DNA from: JAQTTT01 sp041652755
GTDB lineage: Archaea; Nanobdellota; Nanobdellia; Tiddalikarchaeales; Tiddalikarchaeaceae
Direction: 5' to 3'
NCBI GenBank assembly: GCA_041652755.1
Contig: JBAZGS010000004.1
Span: 19,886-83,885, forward strand
Length of the DNA: 64,000 nucleotides
The notes under the pieces are model-generated. The model was given only the letters and a program-made list of their open reading frames with translations, did no database searches and had not been told where the DNA came from. Shown one piece after another: positions 51,664-60,567 of this stretch (the stretch's first letter is position 1; each line of letters starts with the position of its first letter). Both the position numbers and the translations under genes were made by a program.

Positions 51664-51732
51664 AGGTAGTTTAAGTCTCTTAAAAAAATTTACAGCAAAA
51701 ATTATTTAAAAAATTAAAAACAAGATTAATTT

Positions 51733-52299
51733 ATGGAAATCGAAATAAGGGCTTTTATAGAAAATGCCAAAGCTTTTGAAAAAAGGCTTAAAGAACTGGG
51801 TATAAAAAAAGAATCAGAAAGCCATATTATAGACTATTGGTTCTGCAGAAACGAAGTAAAATCCTTTAAAGGAGCAAAGATGGACAAAGTCGGCTCTTAT
51901 GGTTTTAGAATAAGGACTGAATTTAAAAATGGAAAGCTTATCTCTCATATAAATTGCAAAATACTTGCAAAAAAGTTTGACCACAACGCTTTCATAGAGC
52001 ATGAATCAGATGTTGCAAATCATATAGAGTGCAGAAAAATACTTGAATGCATAGGATTCAAGAATTTCTGCATTGTTGACAAAAAAAGAATAACTTACAG
52101 GATTAACAGATGCCTTGTTAATATTGAATTAATAAAAGGCTTTAAGCCAGCAGTTGAGTTTGAAATAATCTCTGATAAAAACATAAGCCATCATAAAATG
52201 ACTATTATGGAACTTATGAAAAAGCTGAAAATAAAACAAAAAAACATAATAAAAAAAAGCATAACATTTCTTTACATGGAGAAGCATTCGAAGTTTTAA
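51733..52299 (+). CDS. CYTH domain-like protein, third copy
   Basis: 188 aa. Starts MEIEIRAFIE, a CYTH variant, with an RIRTEFKNGKL strand, HINCKILAK, EHESDVAN, and VEFEIISDK. It is more diverged than the copies at 6635 and 43016 and the terminal tunnel residues are partly lost. Confidence 0.7.
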   Translation: MEIEIRAFIENAKAFEKRLKELGIKKESESHIIDYWFCRNEVKSFKGAKMDKVGSYGFRIRTEFKNGKLISHINCKILAKKFDHNAFIEHESDVANHIECRKILECIGFKNFCIVDKKRITYRINRCLVNIELIKGFKPAVEFEIISDKNISHHKMTIMELMKKLKIKQKNIIKKSITFLYMEKHSKF

Positions 52300-52314
52300 A
52301 TAAGGCTTTTTGTA

Positions 52315-53010
52315 TTAGAATGATTTTTTCTCCTTTAATTCAGCAGGGCATCCAACATAGAATCCTCCTTTTTTAAGGATTGAATTTTTTTTGACATAAC
52401 TTTTAGCTCCAACAATTACATCATCTTCAATTATTACTCCTGGGCTTATTATTGAATTGGCACCAATAGTTACCCTGTTGCCTATTTTCACTTCTTTTAG
52501 TATTATTCTTTGCCCTGAAATTTCATGCCCAAGAATTATCACCCCAAAGCCTATTATGCACTCATCACCTATTGAAGTTAAGTAAGGGTCATAAATGGGG
52601 TTGATTAAGCTTTTTTTTCCGCAATGCTTTCCGAATAATTTGAAAATAATATTCCCATAAACTGATTGGGGGATTAATAGCATTGAAAATATTCTTTCAT
52701 TTATTTTCATGAGTATTTCAGAGATTGAGTAATACAAGATTTCAGGGGTTGTTTTGTGGATGTTAAAAGTGCCTTCCTTATTTTTTGGATTAAATAAGAT
52801 TTTTAAAATAATGTATGATTCAATCATGAACAATATGGCATAGCTTAGCAGCGAAAAGTAAAAAATTAAAGGCAGAATCCATGACACACTTATATAACTG
52901 TAAATTTTTTGCGCAAAATAATAGACCATTATTGCAGGATTAAGTATTAGTATAAAAAAGGGTATTGAAATAAGCACTAAGTTAAATCCTCTTAAATTAT
53001 TTGTTAGCAT
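52315..53010 (-). CDS. Hexapeptide-repeat acyltransferase with membrane anchor
   Basis: 231 aa. Two hydrophobic segments (about 10-35 and 40-70), then a left-handed beta-helix with hexapeptide repeats: IGDECIIGFGVIILG, VKIGNRVTIGANSIISPGVIIEDDVIVGAKS, and ending GGFYVGCPAE. Probably transfers an acyl group to a surface sugar or lipid precursor at the membrane. Confidence 0.85.
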   Translation of the reverse strand: MLTNNLRGFNLVLISIPFFILILNPAIMVYYFAQKIYSYISVSWILPLIFYFSLLSYAILFMIESYIILKILFNPKNKEGTFNIHKTTPEILYYSISEILMKINERIFSMLLIPQSVYGNIIFKLFGKHCGKKSLINPIYDPYLTSIGDECIIGFGVIILGHEISGQRIILKEVKIGNRVTIGANSIISPGVIIEDDVIVGAKSYVKKNSILKKGGFYVGCPAELKEKKSF

Positions 53011-53142
53011 CTTATTTAAGTATGGCTTATTTATTTAAAAATTAAGTAGTTTTTTTAAGGCATTAATAATTAATTTCTAAAAGTTTTTAATGCACTAATG
53101 CGAAAGTTTAAAAATCGCTTTATGCCTTAGAATAATATTAAT

Positions 53143-53217
53143 GTCCCAGTAGTCTAGTCCGGTCAAGGACACCAGCCTTTCAAGCCGGTAACCCGGGTTC
53201 GAATCCCGGCTGGGACA
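53143..53217 (+). tRNA. tRNA-Glu(UUC)
   Basis: Acceptor GTCCCAG/CTGGGAC, discriminator A, loop CTTTCAA (UUC) on stem CCAGC/GCCGG, T arm CCGGG-TTCGAAT-CCCGG. No intron. Its last 15 or so bases are repeated twice downstream. Confidence 0.94.
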
Positions 53218-53374
53218 ATATTTTATTTATTTTCTGTCCACTCTTTTCTTAAAAGAGTGGGCTGGAAACACTGAATTCACAATCCCGGCTGGGACAATAT
53301 TTTATTTATTTTCTGTCCACTCTTTTCTTAAAAGAGTGGGCTGGAAACACTGGATTCACAATCCCGGCTGGGAC
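53202..53374 (+). repeat. 79-base tandem repeat of the tRNA-Glu 3' end plus hairpin (2.2 copies)
   Basis: Units start at 53202 (inside the tRNA), 53281 and 53360 (partial, AATCCCGGCTGGGAC). Each full unit holds the tRNA 3' end, an AT-rich spacer ending CTGT, a perfect 10-base-pair hairpin, then GCTGGAAACACTG and ATTCAC. The two units differ by one base (CTGAATTC versus CTGGATTC). Confidence 0.95.
53238..53260 (+). terminator. Hairpin downstream of tRNA-Glu (repeated at 53317-53339)
   Basis: CCACTCTTTT-CTT-AAAAGAGTGG, a perfect stem of ten pairs. It could protect or process the tRNA precursor end. Confidence 0.55.
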
Positions 53375-53421
53375 ACTTTTAATTATTCACTTATTAGTTG
53401 TCACATTATTTTTTTAAATGA

Positions 53422-54966
53422 TTGAAAGATTACAAATATAACATGCTAAACAAGGTGTTTATTGGAGTAAAAGAGGGTAAAAATTTTTATATTCCTATTG
53501 AAGAGTTTAATGAATTGGTTTACCGCCATGATTCTCATTTGATTCATCCAAAGTATGAGGGGAAAGTTAAAGATTTGCATGAGCTGACTTTTGGGGCTGA
53601 ATGGGAAGCTTGCGCATTGGTTCAGTATTATTTGATTGAAACAAGGCATGAGATGGAGCAGGAATTCAAAGCTAAAAATCCAGAGTATATTCCAAAAACT
53701 TCGCTAGAAAATGTTTTGGAAGTTAAAAAGTCATTAGATAGCATAATGCCTGTCAGAATCTCAGTTATTGAAGATGAGATTACTCTGCATGACCAGTTGG
53801 CAGTTATTGAGGAAATCGGGTACTATGTAAGCGAAAAAACTAAGGCTTTGCTTCATCCTGGAACAACTAGTTATGATATTTTGGACACTGCAAGGGCTTA
53901 TTTGTTCAAAAATGCCTGGAAAACTATAAGGGAAGAAGCAGTTAATACTGTTAAGAATTTATGCACTCTTGCAGAAAATTCAAAGAATGAGAAAGGAGAA
54001 TATTTGCTTCAGGTTGGCAGAACTCATTTGCAGCATACTTCTCCTATACTTTTAGGCTCTTTTTTTGCAAACTATGCTTTAAGGATTGCTGAAAGAGTGA
54101 AATTATGCGACCAATACTTTTCAAAACTTAAGGGAAAAATAAGCGGAATTGTTGGAACTGGAGCTGGAATTGAAGAAATAATAGGCTCTGGCAGGGGATT
54201 AGAATTCGAATCAAGGGTTCTTAAAAAAATGGGGTTAGTTCCTGACAGCTGCGCTTTCCAAGTTACAAGCAAGGAAGTTATTGCTGACATAGGGCATGGA
54301 TTATCCTCATTGTCAGTTGTAATGGGCAATTTTGCAGATGATGTAAGAATACTTTATGGCTCAGACATTAAGGAATTAATTTCAAGCGCCAGCGCAAGAA
54401 GGCTTGGCGGAAGCAGCGCTGATGCAGCTAAAGATAATCCTATTAATTATGAAAACGTTGCTGGAGTGGTAAGCCTGATAAAATCAAACATGTCCGTGCT
54501 TTATGATTTGATTCACAGCAATTTGCAGAGAGATTTAAGGGGAAGCGTTCAGGCAAGGTATGTTCCTCAAGGGCCAATGACTTTAATTTATGAATCCTTG
54601 AAAAGGCTGAATGGCAAAAGAGTGCTGCCTAATCTTGCATTCCATGTTGATAATCTTGAGAAGAATCTTAAAGGCATCAGGGAATTCCCTAGTGAAGCAA
54701 TGACTGCAATTCTTAGAGGCGAAGGCTGGAGCCATTCAACCCTTGGAGTTGGCCATGATTTTGTTAAAAAGATGAGCATTATTGCCAAGCAAGAAAAAAA
54801 AGAGTTGTTCAGTGTTTGCTTAAATGATAATGAATTCGCAAAATTGTATTCAGAGCTGAATGATTTCAAAAAATTAATTCTTAACGGCAAATTAGAGAAT
54901 TATCTTGGATTTTCACAAACTAGACTAATTGAAAATATTAATTTAGCAAGAAACTGTTTAATCTAA
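53422..54966 (+). CDS. purB: Adenylosuccinate lyase (aspartase/fumarase superfamily)
   Basis: 514 aa. TTG start at 53422; first ATG is 53443. PurB motifs: HPGTTSYDILDTARAY, QVGRTHLQHTSPI, and a degenerate signature SARRLGGSSADAAKDNP, where most PurB have GSSAMPYKRNP. The lysine is kept. Splits adenylosuccinate to AMP and fumarate and SAICAR to AICAR in purine synthesis. Another superfamily lyase role is possible because of the changed signature. Confidence 0.8.
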   Translation: MKDYKYNMLNKVFIGVKEGKNFYIPIEEFNELVYRHDSHLIHPKYEGKVKDLHELTFGAEWEACALVQYYLIETRHEMEQEFKAKNPEYIPKTSLENVLEVKKSLDSIMPVRISVIEDEITLHDQLAVIEEIGYYVSEKTKALLHPGTTSYDILDTARAYLFKNAWKTIREEAVNTVKNLCTLAENSKNEKGEYLLQVGRTHLQHTSPILLGSFFANYALRIAERVKLCDQYFSKLKGKISGIVGTGAGIEEIIGSGRGLEFESRVLKKMGLVPDSCAFQVTSKEVIADIGHGLSSLSVVMGNFADDVRILYGSDIKELISSASARRLGGSSADAAKDNPINYENVAGVVSLIKSNMSVLYDLIHSNLQRDLRGSVQARYVPQGPMTLIYESLKRLNGKRVLPNLAFHVDNLEKNLKGIREFPSEAMTAILRGEGWSHSTLGVGHDFVKKMSIIAKQEKKELFSVCLNDNEFAKLYSELNDFKKLILNGKLENYLGFSQTRLIENINLARNCLI

Positions 54967-54967
54967 G

Positions 54968-55062
54968 TTAATCCGCCAGAGACAGGATTTCAGAACCCAC
55001 CCTTTGCAAGCAAAGCGTGGGCGGAAAATTAAACAACAATTAATCCGCCAGAGACAGGATTT
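54968..55062 (-). repeat. 72-base duplication of the tRNA-Ser 3' end plus hairpin
   Basis: The 23-base string beginning TTAATCCGCCAGAGAC is found at 55040-55062 (tRNA end) and again at 54968-54990. Between them, downstream of the tRNA in its own sense, is an AT-rich spacer and a hairpin, CCCAC-G-CTTTG loop CAAAG-G-GTGGG (54996-55021). Same plan as the radA and tRNA-Glu repeats. Confidence 0.9.
54996..55021 (-). terminator. Hairpin downstream of tRNA-Ser
   Basis: Ten base pairs with one G-G mismatch and a four-base loop, 25 bases after the tRNA 3' end. Confidence 0.5.
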
Positions 55063-55129
55063 GAACCTGTGCTCCCTTTCAGGAATCAGTTTTCGAGACT
55101 GACGCGTTAGACCACTCCGCCACTCTGGC
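55046..55129 (-). tRNA. tRNA-Ser(CGA)
   Basis: Acceptor GCCAGAG/CTCTGGC, discriminator G, anticodon stem TCAGT/ACTGA with loop CTCGAAA (CGA), long variable arm TTCCTGAAAGGGAGC, T arm ACAGG-TTCAAAT-CCTGT. No intron. Confidence 0.94.
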
Positions 55130-55171
55130 AATTAAGATTATTTAGAGCTTTATGGTTTTATAATTATTGTT

Positions 55172-55627
55172 CTACTGATACATTTTTGTTATAACTTCCC
55201 TAAGAGTAAGCTCTAATTCAGGCTTTAAAATCTCTATTGGTGGCGAAAGCTCTTTTAATTCATATAAGTGGTAAGATTCTGGCAATGCATGCAAGTCAGT
55301 GCATGTAATAATTGAGTTAATCATGTTATTTATAGGCAAGTATACAACATAAAACCCTTCTTTCAAGTCTATTGTTTTATTCTCTGAATCATAATACATC
55401 ATGTTTTTTGAGATTTCAACAGCTCTTTGAAAGCCCGGCCTTGAAAAATATTTATCAGTGAAGACTTCATTGATTTCATTGTAAGTTTGTTTATTTATGC
55501 ATTTTTGAGCCTCAATTAATTCGTTAATTTTTTTCATGCCAAAATTGTAGGCTTTATTTTTGTTCGGATAACCATCCCCTTTTATGTAATTTTTAACCAA
55601 ATAGCGAAGTTTTTCCCTATAGCTCAT
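55172..55627 (-). CDS. Hypothetical protein, 151 aa
   Basis: Not recognised. Soluble, mostly helical N-terminal half, with EGFYVVYLPINNMINSIITC in the middle and a Pro/Glu-rich end. Divergent from herA. Confidence 0.6.
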   Translation of the reverse strand: MSYREKLRYLVKNYIKGDGYPNKNKAYNFGMKKINELIEAQKCINKQTYNEINEVFTDKYFSRPGFQRAVEISKNMMYYDSENKTIDLKEGFYVVYLPINNMINSIITCTDLHALPESYHLYELKELSPPIEILKPELELTLREVITKMYQ

Positions 55628-55704
55628 GTATTAAAATACAAAAAACCTTTATTTAAAATTATTTCCAAAACGTTTAATAAACTCTGGCTATTAAATTTTA
55701 ACTA

Positions 55705-57063
55705 ATGGGATTTGACATAGTATTGGGCAGGAGCGCGAAAGATTATAAAAAGCTTGGAACTGAAGCCAGCATGCTTATTGGTAAGCATTATGTTACTATG
55801 GGCAAGACTGTCAGTTTAGCTAATGATATCTATGTTGATGTTAACGGAAGCCACGTTATTCTGATTTGCGGAAAAAGGGGAGGTGGAAAGAGCTACACTA
55901 TGGGAGTTATGGCTGAAGCTATTTTAGGCTTGCCTAAAGAGGTTAAGGATAATATTGGCATGATATTTTTTGACACAATGGGTTTATATTGGACTACTAA
56001 GTATCCTAATTATAAGCAAAGCAATGACTTGATGAATTGGAATCTTGAGCCTAAAGGCTTTGCTGATTCAGTTGTTGTTTACTGCCCTGCAGGGTATTTT
56101 GATTATTATAAGGAAAAAAATGTTCCTGTTGACAAGCCTTTCACTGTTGACCCTGCTGATTTATCTCCAAGCGAATGGAGCATGGTTTTTGGAATAAGCT
56201 CAAATGATGAAATAGGCGTTTGCATTGAAAGAGCTATTAATCAGATTAAGAAAAAGAAAGCCAAATATTCTATTAGTGATATTAAGAAAGAGATAGAGTC
56301 AGATAAGACTTTTAGCCAAATCACTAAGCTTGGAAGCATTAACAGGTTCGAGATTGCTGAAAGCTGGGGGCTTTTCAGCGAGAACGCCACTCCTTTAAGC
56401 GAGCTTGTGAAGAAAGGCATTATGAGCATTATTGATATCAGCATTTATGTCAGCGCTGCTGCAGAGTTTGACATCAGAAGCTTAGTGATTGGGCTTATTT
56501 GCAGAAGGTTGCTTAACAGCAGAATGGTTGTTAGGAAAACTGAAGAATTAGGGGATGTTGAAAAAAGCACTACTTATTTCTCAAGCAGCGTTGAGGATAA
56601 GGGAAAAACTGACTCTAAGGAGATTCCAATAGTGTGGGTGTTCGTTGATGAAGCTCATGAGTTCTTGCCTCCTGCTCCTGCAAAAACCTTAGCAACTGAT
56701 GCATTGGTTCAGATATTAAGAGAAGGCAGGCAGCCAGGAGTTAATCTTGTTTTGGCCACTCAGCAGCCGGGCAAGATTCACACTGATGCAATAACTCAAG
56801 CTGACATTATTTTGTCCCACAGATTAACTGCTGATTTAGATATCAAAGCTTTGGAAGCAGCAATGGGCTCTTTCACTTCAGTTAACCTTTTCAAGATGAT
56901 GAATGATTTGCCTAAAACTAAAGGCTCTGCAATAGTGATGGATGATTTGAACGAGAACGTTTACCCTATGCAGGTTAGGCCTAGGTTTACTTGGCATGGA
57001 GGGGGAAGCCCTACAGTCTTAAGCAATGAATACCAAACAAAGGATGTTCCTGAAGAGTATTAA
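55705..57063 (+). CDS. herA: HerA-type DNA helicase/translocase
   Basis: 452 aa. N-terminal HAS-barrel-like region with DIYVDVNGSHVILICGK; Walker A GKRGGGKS (56-63); Walker B VWVFVDEAHEFLP; sensor region VLATQQPGKIHTDAI; arginine-finger area REGRQPG. HerA is a hexameric translocase that pairs with NurA nuclease in end resection. No nurA is seen nearby. Confidence 0.85.
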   Translation: MGFDIVLGRSAKDYKKLGTEASMLIGKHYVTMGKTVSLANDIYVDVNGSHVILICGKRGGGKSYTMGVMAEAILGLPKEVKDNIGMIFFDTMGLYWTTKYPNYKQSNDLMNWNLEPKGFADSVVVYCPAGYFDYYKEKNVPVDKPFTVDPADLSPSEWSMVFGISSNDEIGVCIERAINQIKKKKAKYSISDIKKEIESDKTFSQITKLGSINRFEIAESWGLFSENATPLSELVKKGIMSIIDISIYVSAAAEFDIRSLVIGLICRRLLNSRMVVRKTEELGDVEKSTTYFSSSVEDKGKTDSKEIPIVWVFVDEAHEFLPPAPAKTLATDALVQILREGRQPGVNLVLATQQPGKIHTDAITQADIILSHRLTADLDIKALEAAMGSFTSVNLFKMMNDLPKTKGSAIVMDDLNENVYPMQVRPRFTWHGGGSPTVLSNEYQTKDVPEEY

Positions 57064-57066
57064 ATC

Positions 57067-57387
57067 ATGGCAGAGAGTGTTATTGGAACAATTTTTAGCG
57101 CAGTGTTTTCAGAGTTCGCCAAAGTCATTGTTTGGGTATTGTTAATTGCAGTGTTTGTGATACTAATAATAATACTATTACTATTCATTTTTTCAGGAGT
57201 CAATATTATTGTAGTATTAAAAAAGAATAGAGCCAAGGGCATAATATTATTAATATTATTCATTGCCTCAGTTATTTTGGCTTTTAACAAGCAGTTCATA
57301 CCTATTGTATTATTAAGCAGTTATTTCATAATCTCCTTGCTTATTAGTTTGGTTAAAAAAATCATTAAAATAATTAAGAAAAAATAA
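57067..57387 (+). CDS. Small membrane protein, 106 aa
   Basis: Three hydrophobic segments (about 5-45, 58-72, 75-95), basic C-terminus. 3 bases after herA, so probably co-transcribed. No family recognised. Confidence 0.55.
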   Translation: MAESVIGTIFSAVFSEFAKVIVWVLLIAVFVILIIILLLFIFSGVNIIVVLKKNRAKGIILLILFIASVILAFNKQFIPIVLLSSYFIISLLISLVKKIIKIIKKK

Positions 57388-57390
57388 GCA

Positions 57391-58098
57391 TTATATTAAA
57401 GTAAAGCTCAAAATATTGGTTGTGTTAAAGTTGCCAATATTGTCAAAGGCTTTTATTCTCCAGTCAATACTTCCTAGTAAGCCTGTTGTGTTTATTGTGA
57501 AGTTGCTCCAAGATTGTGAAGAATTAAGTGTCATGCTATCCTTTTCTTCCCATCCTGAATCATTAATCTCTAATGTTGCATTTTTGACATTGAAATTGTC
57601 AGCCCAGTAAGCGCTTAAGGTGATATTGTTGCCTTGGGCTATTTCGCTCACTGATTGCGAAACATTGCTGAAATTAGGCGCTTGGCTTAAGATATTAAAT
57701 GATTTATATTCAGTGCTGTTAATATTGCCTGCTATGTCAAAGCCATAAAAGCTGTAATAAACTGTTCTTCCTTCATAATCCTTGTTAAGCACAGTTATTG
57801 TTTCATTGCTGTAATCTTGGCTAAAGCCCTTAAGGGTTGAGTTCATAAATTCTCCTGTGATATTGGATTCGTAATAATAATTTTTCAGTGCATGATTATC
57901 TGTCCAAAAAGCTGAAATGTTTATCTCTTCATTTGAGTTATTTATTAACTCTGAAGTGATTGTTTCGTTTGAATACTGTGGCGCTGTCCTGTCTATGAAT
58001 ATTGTGAACTCTACATATTTTGTATCTGAGAAAGATATTTGTATTGAAAAGCTGAGACTAATTAATAGTAATATTGCTGCTATTATTTTGCTTTTCAT
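57391..58098 (-). CDS. Secreted Ig-like repeat protein, 235 aa
   Basis: Signal peptide (1-20), then repeats with NISAFWTDNHALKNYY and NITLSAYWADNFNVKNAT that look like two Ig-like or fibronectin domains, rich in N-x-S/T sequons. Last gene of the surface operon 60462-57391. Confidence 0.7.
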   Translation of the reverse strand: MKSKIIAAILLLISLSFSIQISFSDTKYVEFTIFIDRTAPQYSNETITSELINNSNEEINISAFWTDNHALKNYYYESNITGEFMNSTLKGFSQDYSNETITVLNKDYEGRTVYYSFYGFDIAGNINSTEYKSFNILSQAPNFSNVSQSVSEIAQGNNITLSAYWADNFNVKNATLEINDSGWEEKDSMTLNSSQSWSNFTINTTGLLGSIDWRIKAFDNIGNFNTTNILSFTLI

Positions 58099-58152
58099 TG
58101 CTTATCATCGTTTATTCACTTTTTTGCTTGTTTTTGCACCACTAAATTATTT

Positions 58153-58172
58153 TAAAAAAAATAAAAAAAATA
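58153..58172 (-). terminator. Oligo-T tract after the 175-aa surface gene
   Basis: On the minus strand two runs of eight T separated by A, downstream of the stop at 58196. Confidence 0.4.
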
Positions 58173-58195
58173 AATGATAAAAATTAAAACTTCAT

Positions 58196-58723
58196 TTATT
58201 CTGGTGAACTTGTTATAATTACTTTATTTGTAGCTTCTCCAACTGTTGCTGTTGCATCAGCTGCAACTCTTTGCCAAAAATTTGTAGTTCCACCATTCTT
58301 AATTATAGGTGCAGTAACCCAAGATATTGGTACAGTAGTTAGATTTACATAATTAATAGCTACATAATCTGATGAATTACCAACCGCAATTATTATTCCT
58401 GTTAAATCAGATTGGATTGCTAAGCTTAAATAGGCGTTTATATTTCCAACATTGGATATATTCCAATAACCATAAGTTCCATTTTCAGCACAAACATTTT
58501 TTGCTAGTGCATATTCATCTTCATCAAGCCCGTTTATTCCTGGCTCAAATTTTAATGGTTGTCCTTGTTCTGTTGCATTAAGACATAGGTTACTTATTGT
58601 TATACTGGCATCTTTTTGTATTGTAATATTAAAACTAATATCTCTTGATAATTCTGGAGCTGGAGATAATGCTGTTCCTATCATTAACAGTGTTGCTACA
58701 ATTCCCATTATTTGTTTATTCAT
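58196..58723 (-). CDS. Secreted protein, 175 aa
   Basis: Start chosen at ATG 58723, overlapping the previous stop as ATGAATAA with GGAGG upstream. Signal peptide MNKQIMGIVATLLMIGTALS, then a strand-rich domain with two Cys and several sequons. Resembles small archaeal surface proteins of the SipW/camelysin-like layout, without clear family. Confidence 0.65.
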   Translation of the reverse strand: MNKQIMGIVATLLMIGTALSPAPELSRDISFNITIQKDASITISNLCLNATEQGQPLKFEPGINGLDEDEYALAKNVCAENGTYGYWNISNVGNINAYLSLAIQSDLTGIIIAVGNSSDYVAINYVNLTTVPISWVTAPIIKNGGTTNFWQRVAADATATVGEATNKVIITSSPE

Positions 58724-59504
58724 TCTTTTTTTCCTCCTCTTTTTTTTCAACTTTTTGCTCTTTTGTTTCTTTATCTGGCTCGTGATGAGCTTCTGATTTT
58801 TTATGTTTCTTAAAAAGCCTTTTTATCTTTTGATTGATTTTGTTATTTTTAAATGTTATTACTAATAAAATTATTAATAAAAAAGCTCCTCCAATTGAAT
58901 AAATATAAACTTTATAATCTATTGGTTTGTAATCAGCAGGAAGCATAATATTTGGAAGAATAGATTGTTGAGCAACCATGTTTCCATTAATATCCACTGA
59001 AACATCAAATCTGGCTTTAACAATTTCACCTACACTTATTTCATTAGTAAAATAAGGCATTTGAAAGGTCAATGTAATTGGAAATGCTTCAAATCCATAA
59101 ATGTTTTCAGGAATATAACTATTGATTATCCAATTGCTTGCATTATAAAATTTTAATATAGTTATAACTTTTAATTCACTTTCTTCAGAAATTTGTTTTC
59201 TTGAAGTTTCATTTGTTAAAATTTTCAAATTAACATTATTAATAGTAATATTTTCTAAACCATCTCCAGTTAAACAGCAGTATACTGTTAAATTTTGTTC
59301 TTGCCCTGGAATTAATACAATATTAGGTAATACATCATTGCATCTAAACATTGTTTGTCCTGCGATGTATCTGCAGACGTCTTCGCTGAATGCTGGGCTT
59401 AATGTGAGTGTTAAAAGCATTAAAGTTGTGATTAAAAGCCTTTTTTCCATGGTTTTTTTAGTTTCTTGCTCTTTATAATTGTTTTTTATTTTAGTTTGAT
59501 TCAT
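58716..59504 (-). CDS. Exported type I membrane protein, 262 aa
   Basis: The signal peptide is at about 19-40 (EKRLLITTLMLLTLTLSPAFS), so the ATG at 59450 is a likely alternative start. Extracellular domain with CCLTGD and sequons, one membrane span (about 200-220), and a cytoplasmic tail of Lys/Glu repeats. Overlaps the previous gene by 14 bases. Confidence 0.65.
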   Translation of the reverse strand: MNQTKIKNNYKEQETKKTMEKRLLITTLMLLTLTLSPAFSEDVCRYIAGQTMFRCNDVLPNIVLIPGQEQNLTVYCCLTGDGLENITINNVNLKILTNETSRKQISEESELKVITILKFYNASNWIINSYIPENIYGFEAFPITLTFQMPYFTNEISVGEIVKARFDVSVDINGNMVAQQSILPNIMLPADYKPIDYKVYIYSIGGAFLLIILLVITFKNNKINQKIKRLFKKHKKSEAHHEPDKETKEQKVEKKEEEKKNE

Positions 59505-60462
59505 GGTTCACCACCAAGGTTCTTAAGTAATTTGCAGGTTCGTTGCCGTAATCCAAGTCCATCCACATCCATATTTGGCAAGTGTCTCCTGGGTTTTGGC
59601 TTTGGCACCAAGCAGGGTATTGGAAGTTTTCATTTAATGTTATTGCGTTTTGCTGGTTGGGAGTGTTGGTTATTTTTATTCTAATAGTTGAAGGCAGTGA
59701 TTCGTTGATTTTGAAGGAGTATTTTGATACAATGTTTTTTCCGTCATGGGTTAGGGTTATTTCCCCTAAGAAAGTTGAGTTTATTGAGTTGTCTGGTTTC
59801 TTGTTTTCTTCAATGCTTCCGTAGCCTGTGAAGGTTATCATGTTAGTGTCGTTCAGGTTTAGTGTTGTGTTGAATCTTGCGCTTTGCCATTCGCATTCAC
59901 TTGTGCATCTGGTGTCGCCAGTGTTGTAATCTGTTGGTTTTTCGTCGCATTCAGCTGAAGCTCCGCATCCGCTTTCGCATAAGTTGTTGCCTTCTCCATT
60001 AATGCTTGTTTTTATTCTTCCTGTGCCGTCAAATTTTAATAGTTCAGTTCCTTGGCTAGAGCATTTGACGCAGGTTTGCTCTGAGGAGTCGCAGTTCCCA
60101 ACATAGTTAAGCGAGTAGTCTGTCTGGAAGTTGAATAATGGGTTTACGTTGCAGGTTAATCCGTCGTGGTTAATGCATGCGCTGACTTTGTCTGCTTCAC
60201 TGCTCCACCATTCAGCAACTATGTTGTTATTGTCTGATTTAATATTGCCTGTTGAAACAGTTGCTGTGCAAGTGTTATAGTACCATAAGCTTGTTATGAT
60301 TGTGTTGCAGGCATAGTATGCTTGGCCTCTGTTGTTTATTAGGTCATAGGTTAAGTTCGTGCATGTTCCTTGCGTTCCTTGGAGTTCGTTTGCGCACTTT
60401 AAAGGGTAAGCTTTTGATAAGAGTAAGGTTATGAGCAGTAGGAAGTATAATTTTTTCAGCAT
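59491..60462 (-). CDS. Secreted Cys-rich protein, 323 aa
   Basis: Signal peptide (1-20, ending KAYPLKC), then about 20 Cys in the first two thirds, including CVKC, CESGCGASAEC and CTSECEW, and a strand-rich C-terminal domain. First gene of the surface operon. Looks like an extracellular stalk or adhesin protein. Confidence 0.7.
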   Translation of the reverse strand: MLKKLYFLLLITLLLSKAYPLKCANELQGTQGTCTNLTYDLINNRGQAYYACNTIITSLWYYNTCTATVSTGNIKSDNNNIVAEWWSSEADKVSACINHDGLTCNVNPLFNFQTDYSLNYVGNCDSSEQTCVKCSSQGTELLKFDGTGRIKTSINGEGNNLCESGCGASAECDEKPTDYNTGDTRCTSECEWQSARFNTTLNLNDTNMITFTGYGSIEENKKPDNSINSTFLGEITLTHDGKNIVSKYSFKINESLPSTIRIKITNTPNQQNAITLNENFQYPAWCQSQNPGDTCQIWMWMDLDYGNEPANYLRTLVVNHESN

Positions 60463-60567
60463 AATTAGTTTAAATTAGAGTTTTAATTTAAATATATTTG
60501 TTTATATTGTAACCCCTATAGTGTAATGAATAAGTTTTTTATAATGTATTAAATATTTTATTAGAGT

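Noticed and set aside
53202..53374. Second and third tRNA-Glu genes
   Set aside because: Only the last 15 or so bases of the tRNA recur; no D or anticodon arms are present.
53388..53405. Half-site TTAGTTGTCACA as a further ACTA-N5-TAGT operator
   Set aside because: Only one arm is present, with no matching second arm at the right spacing.
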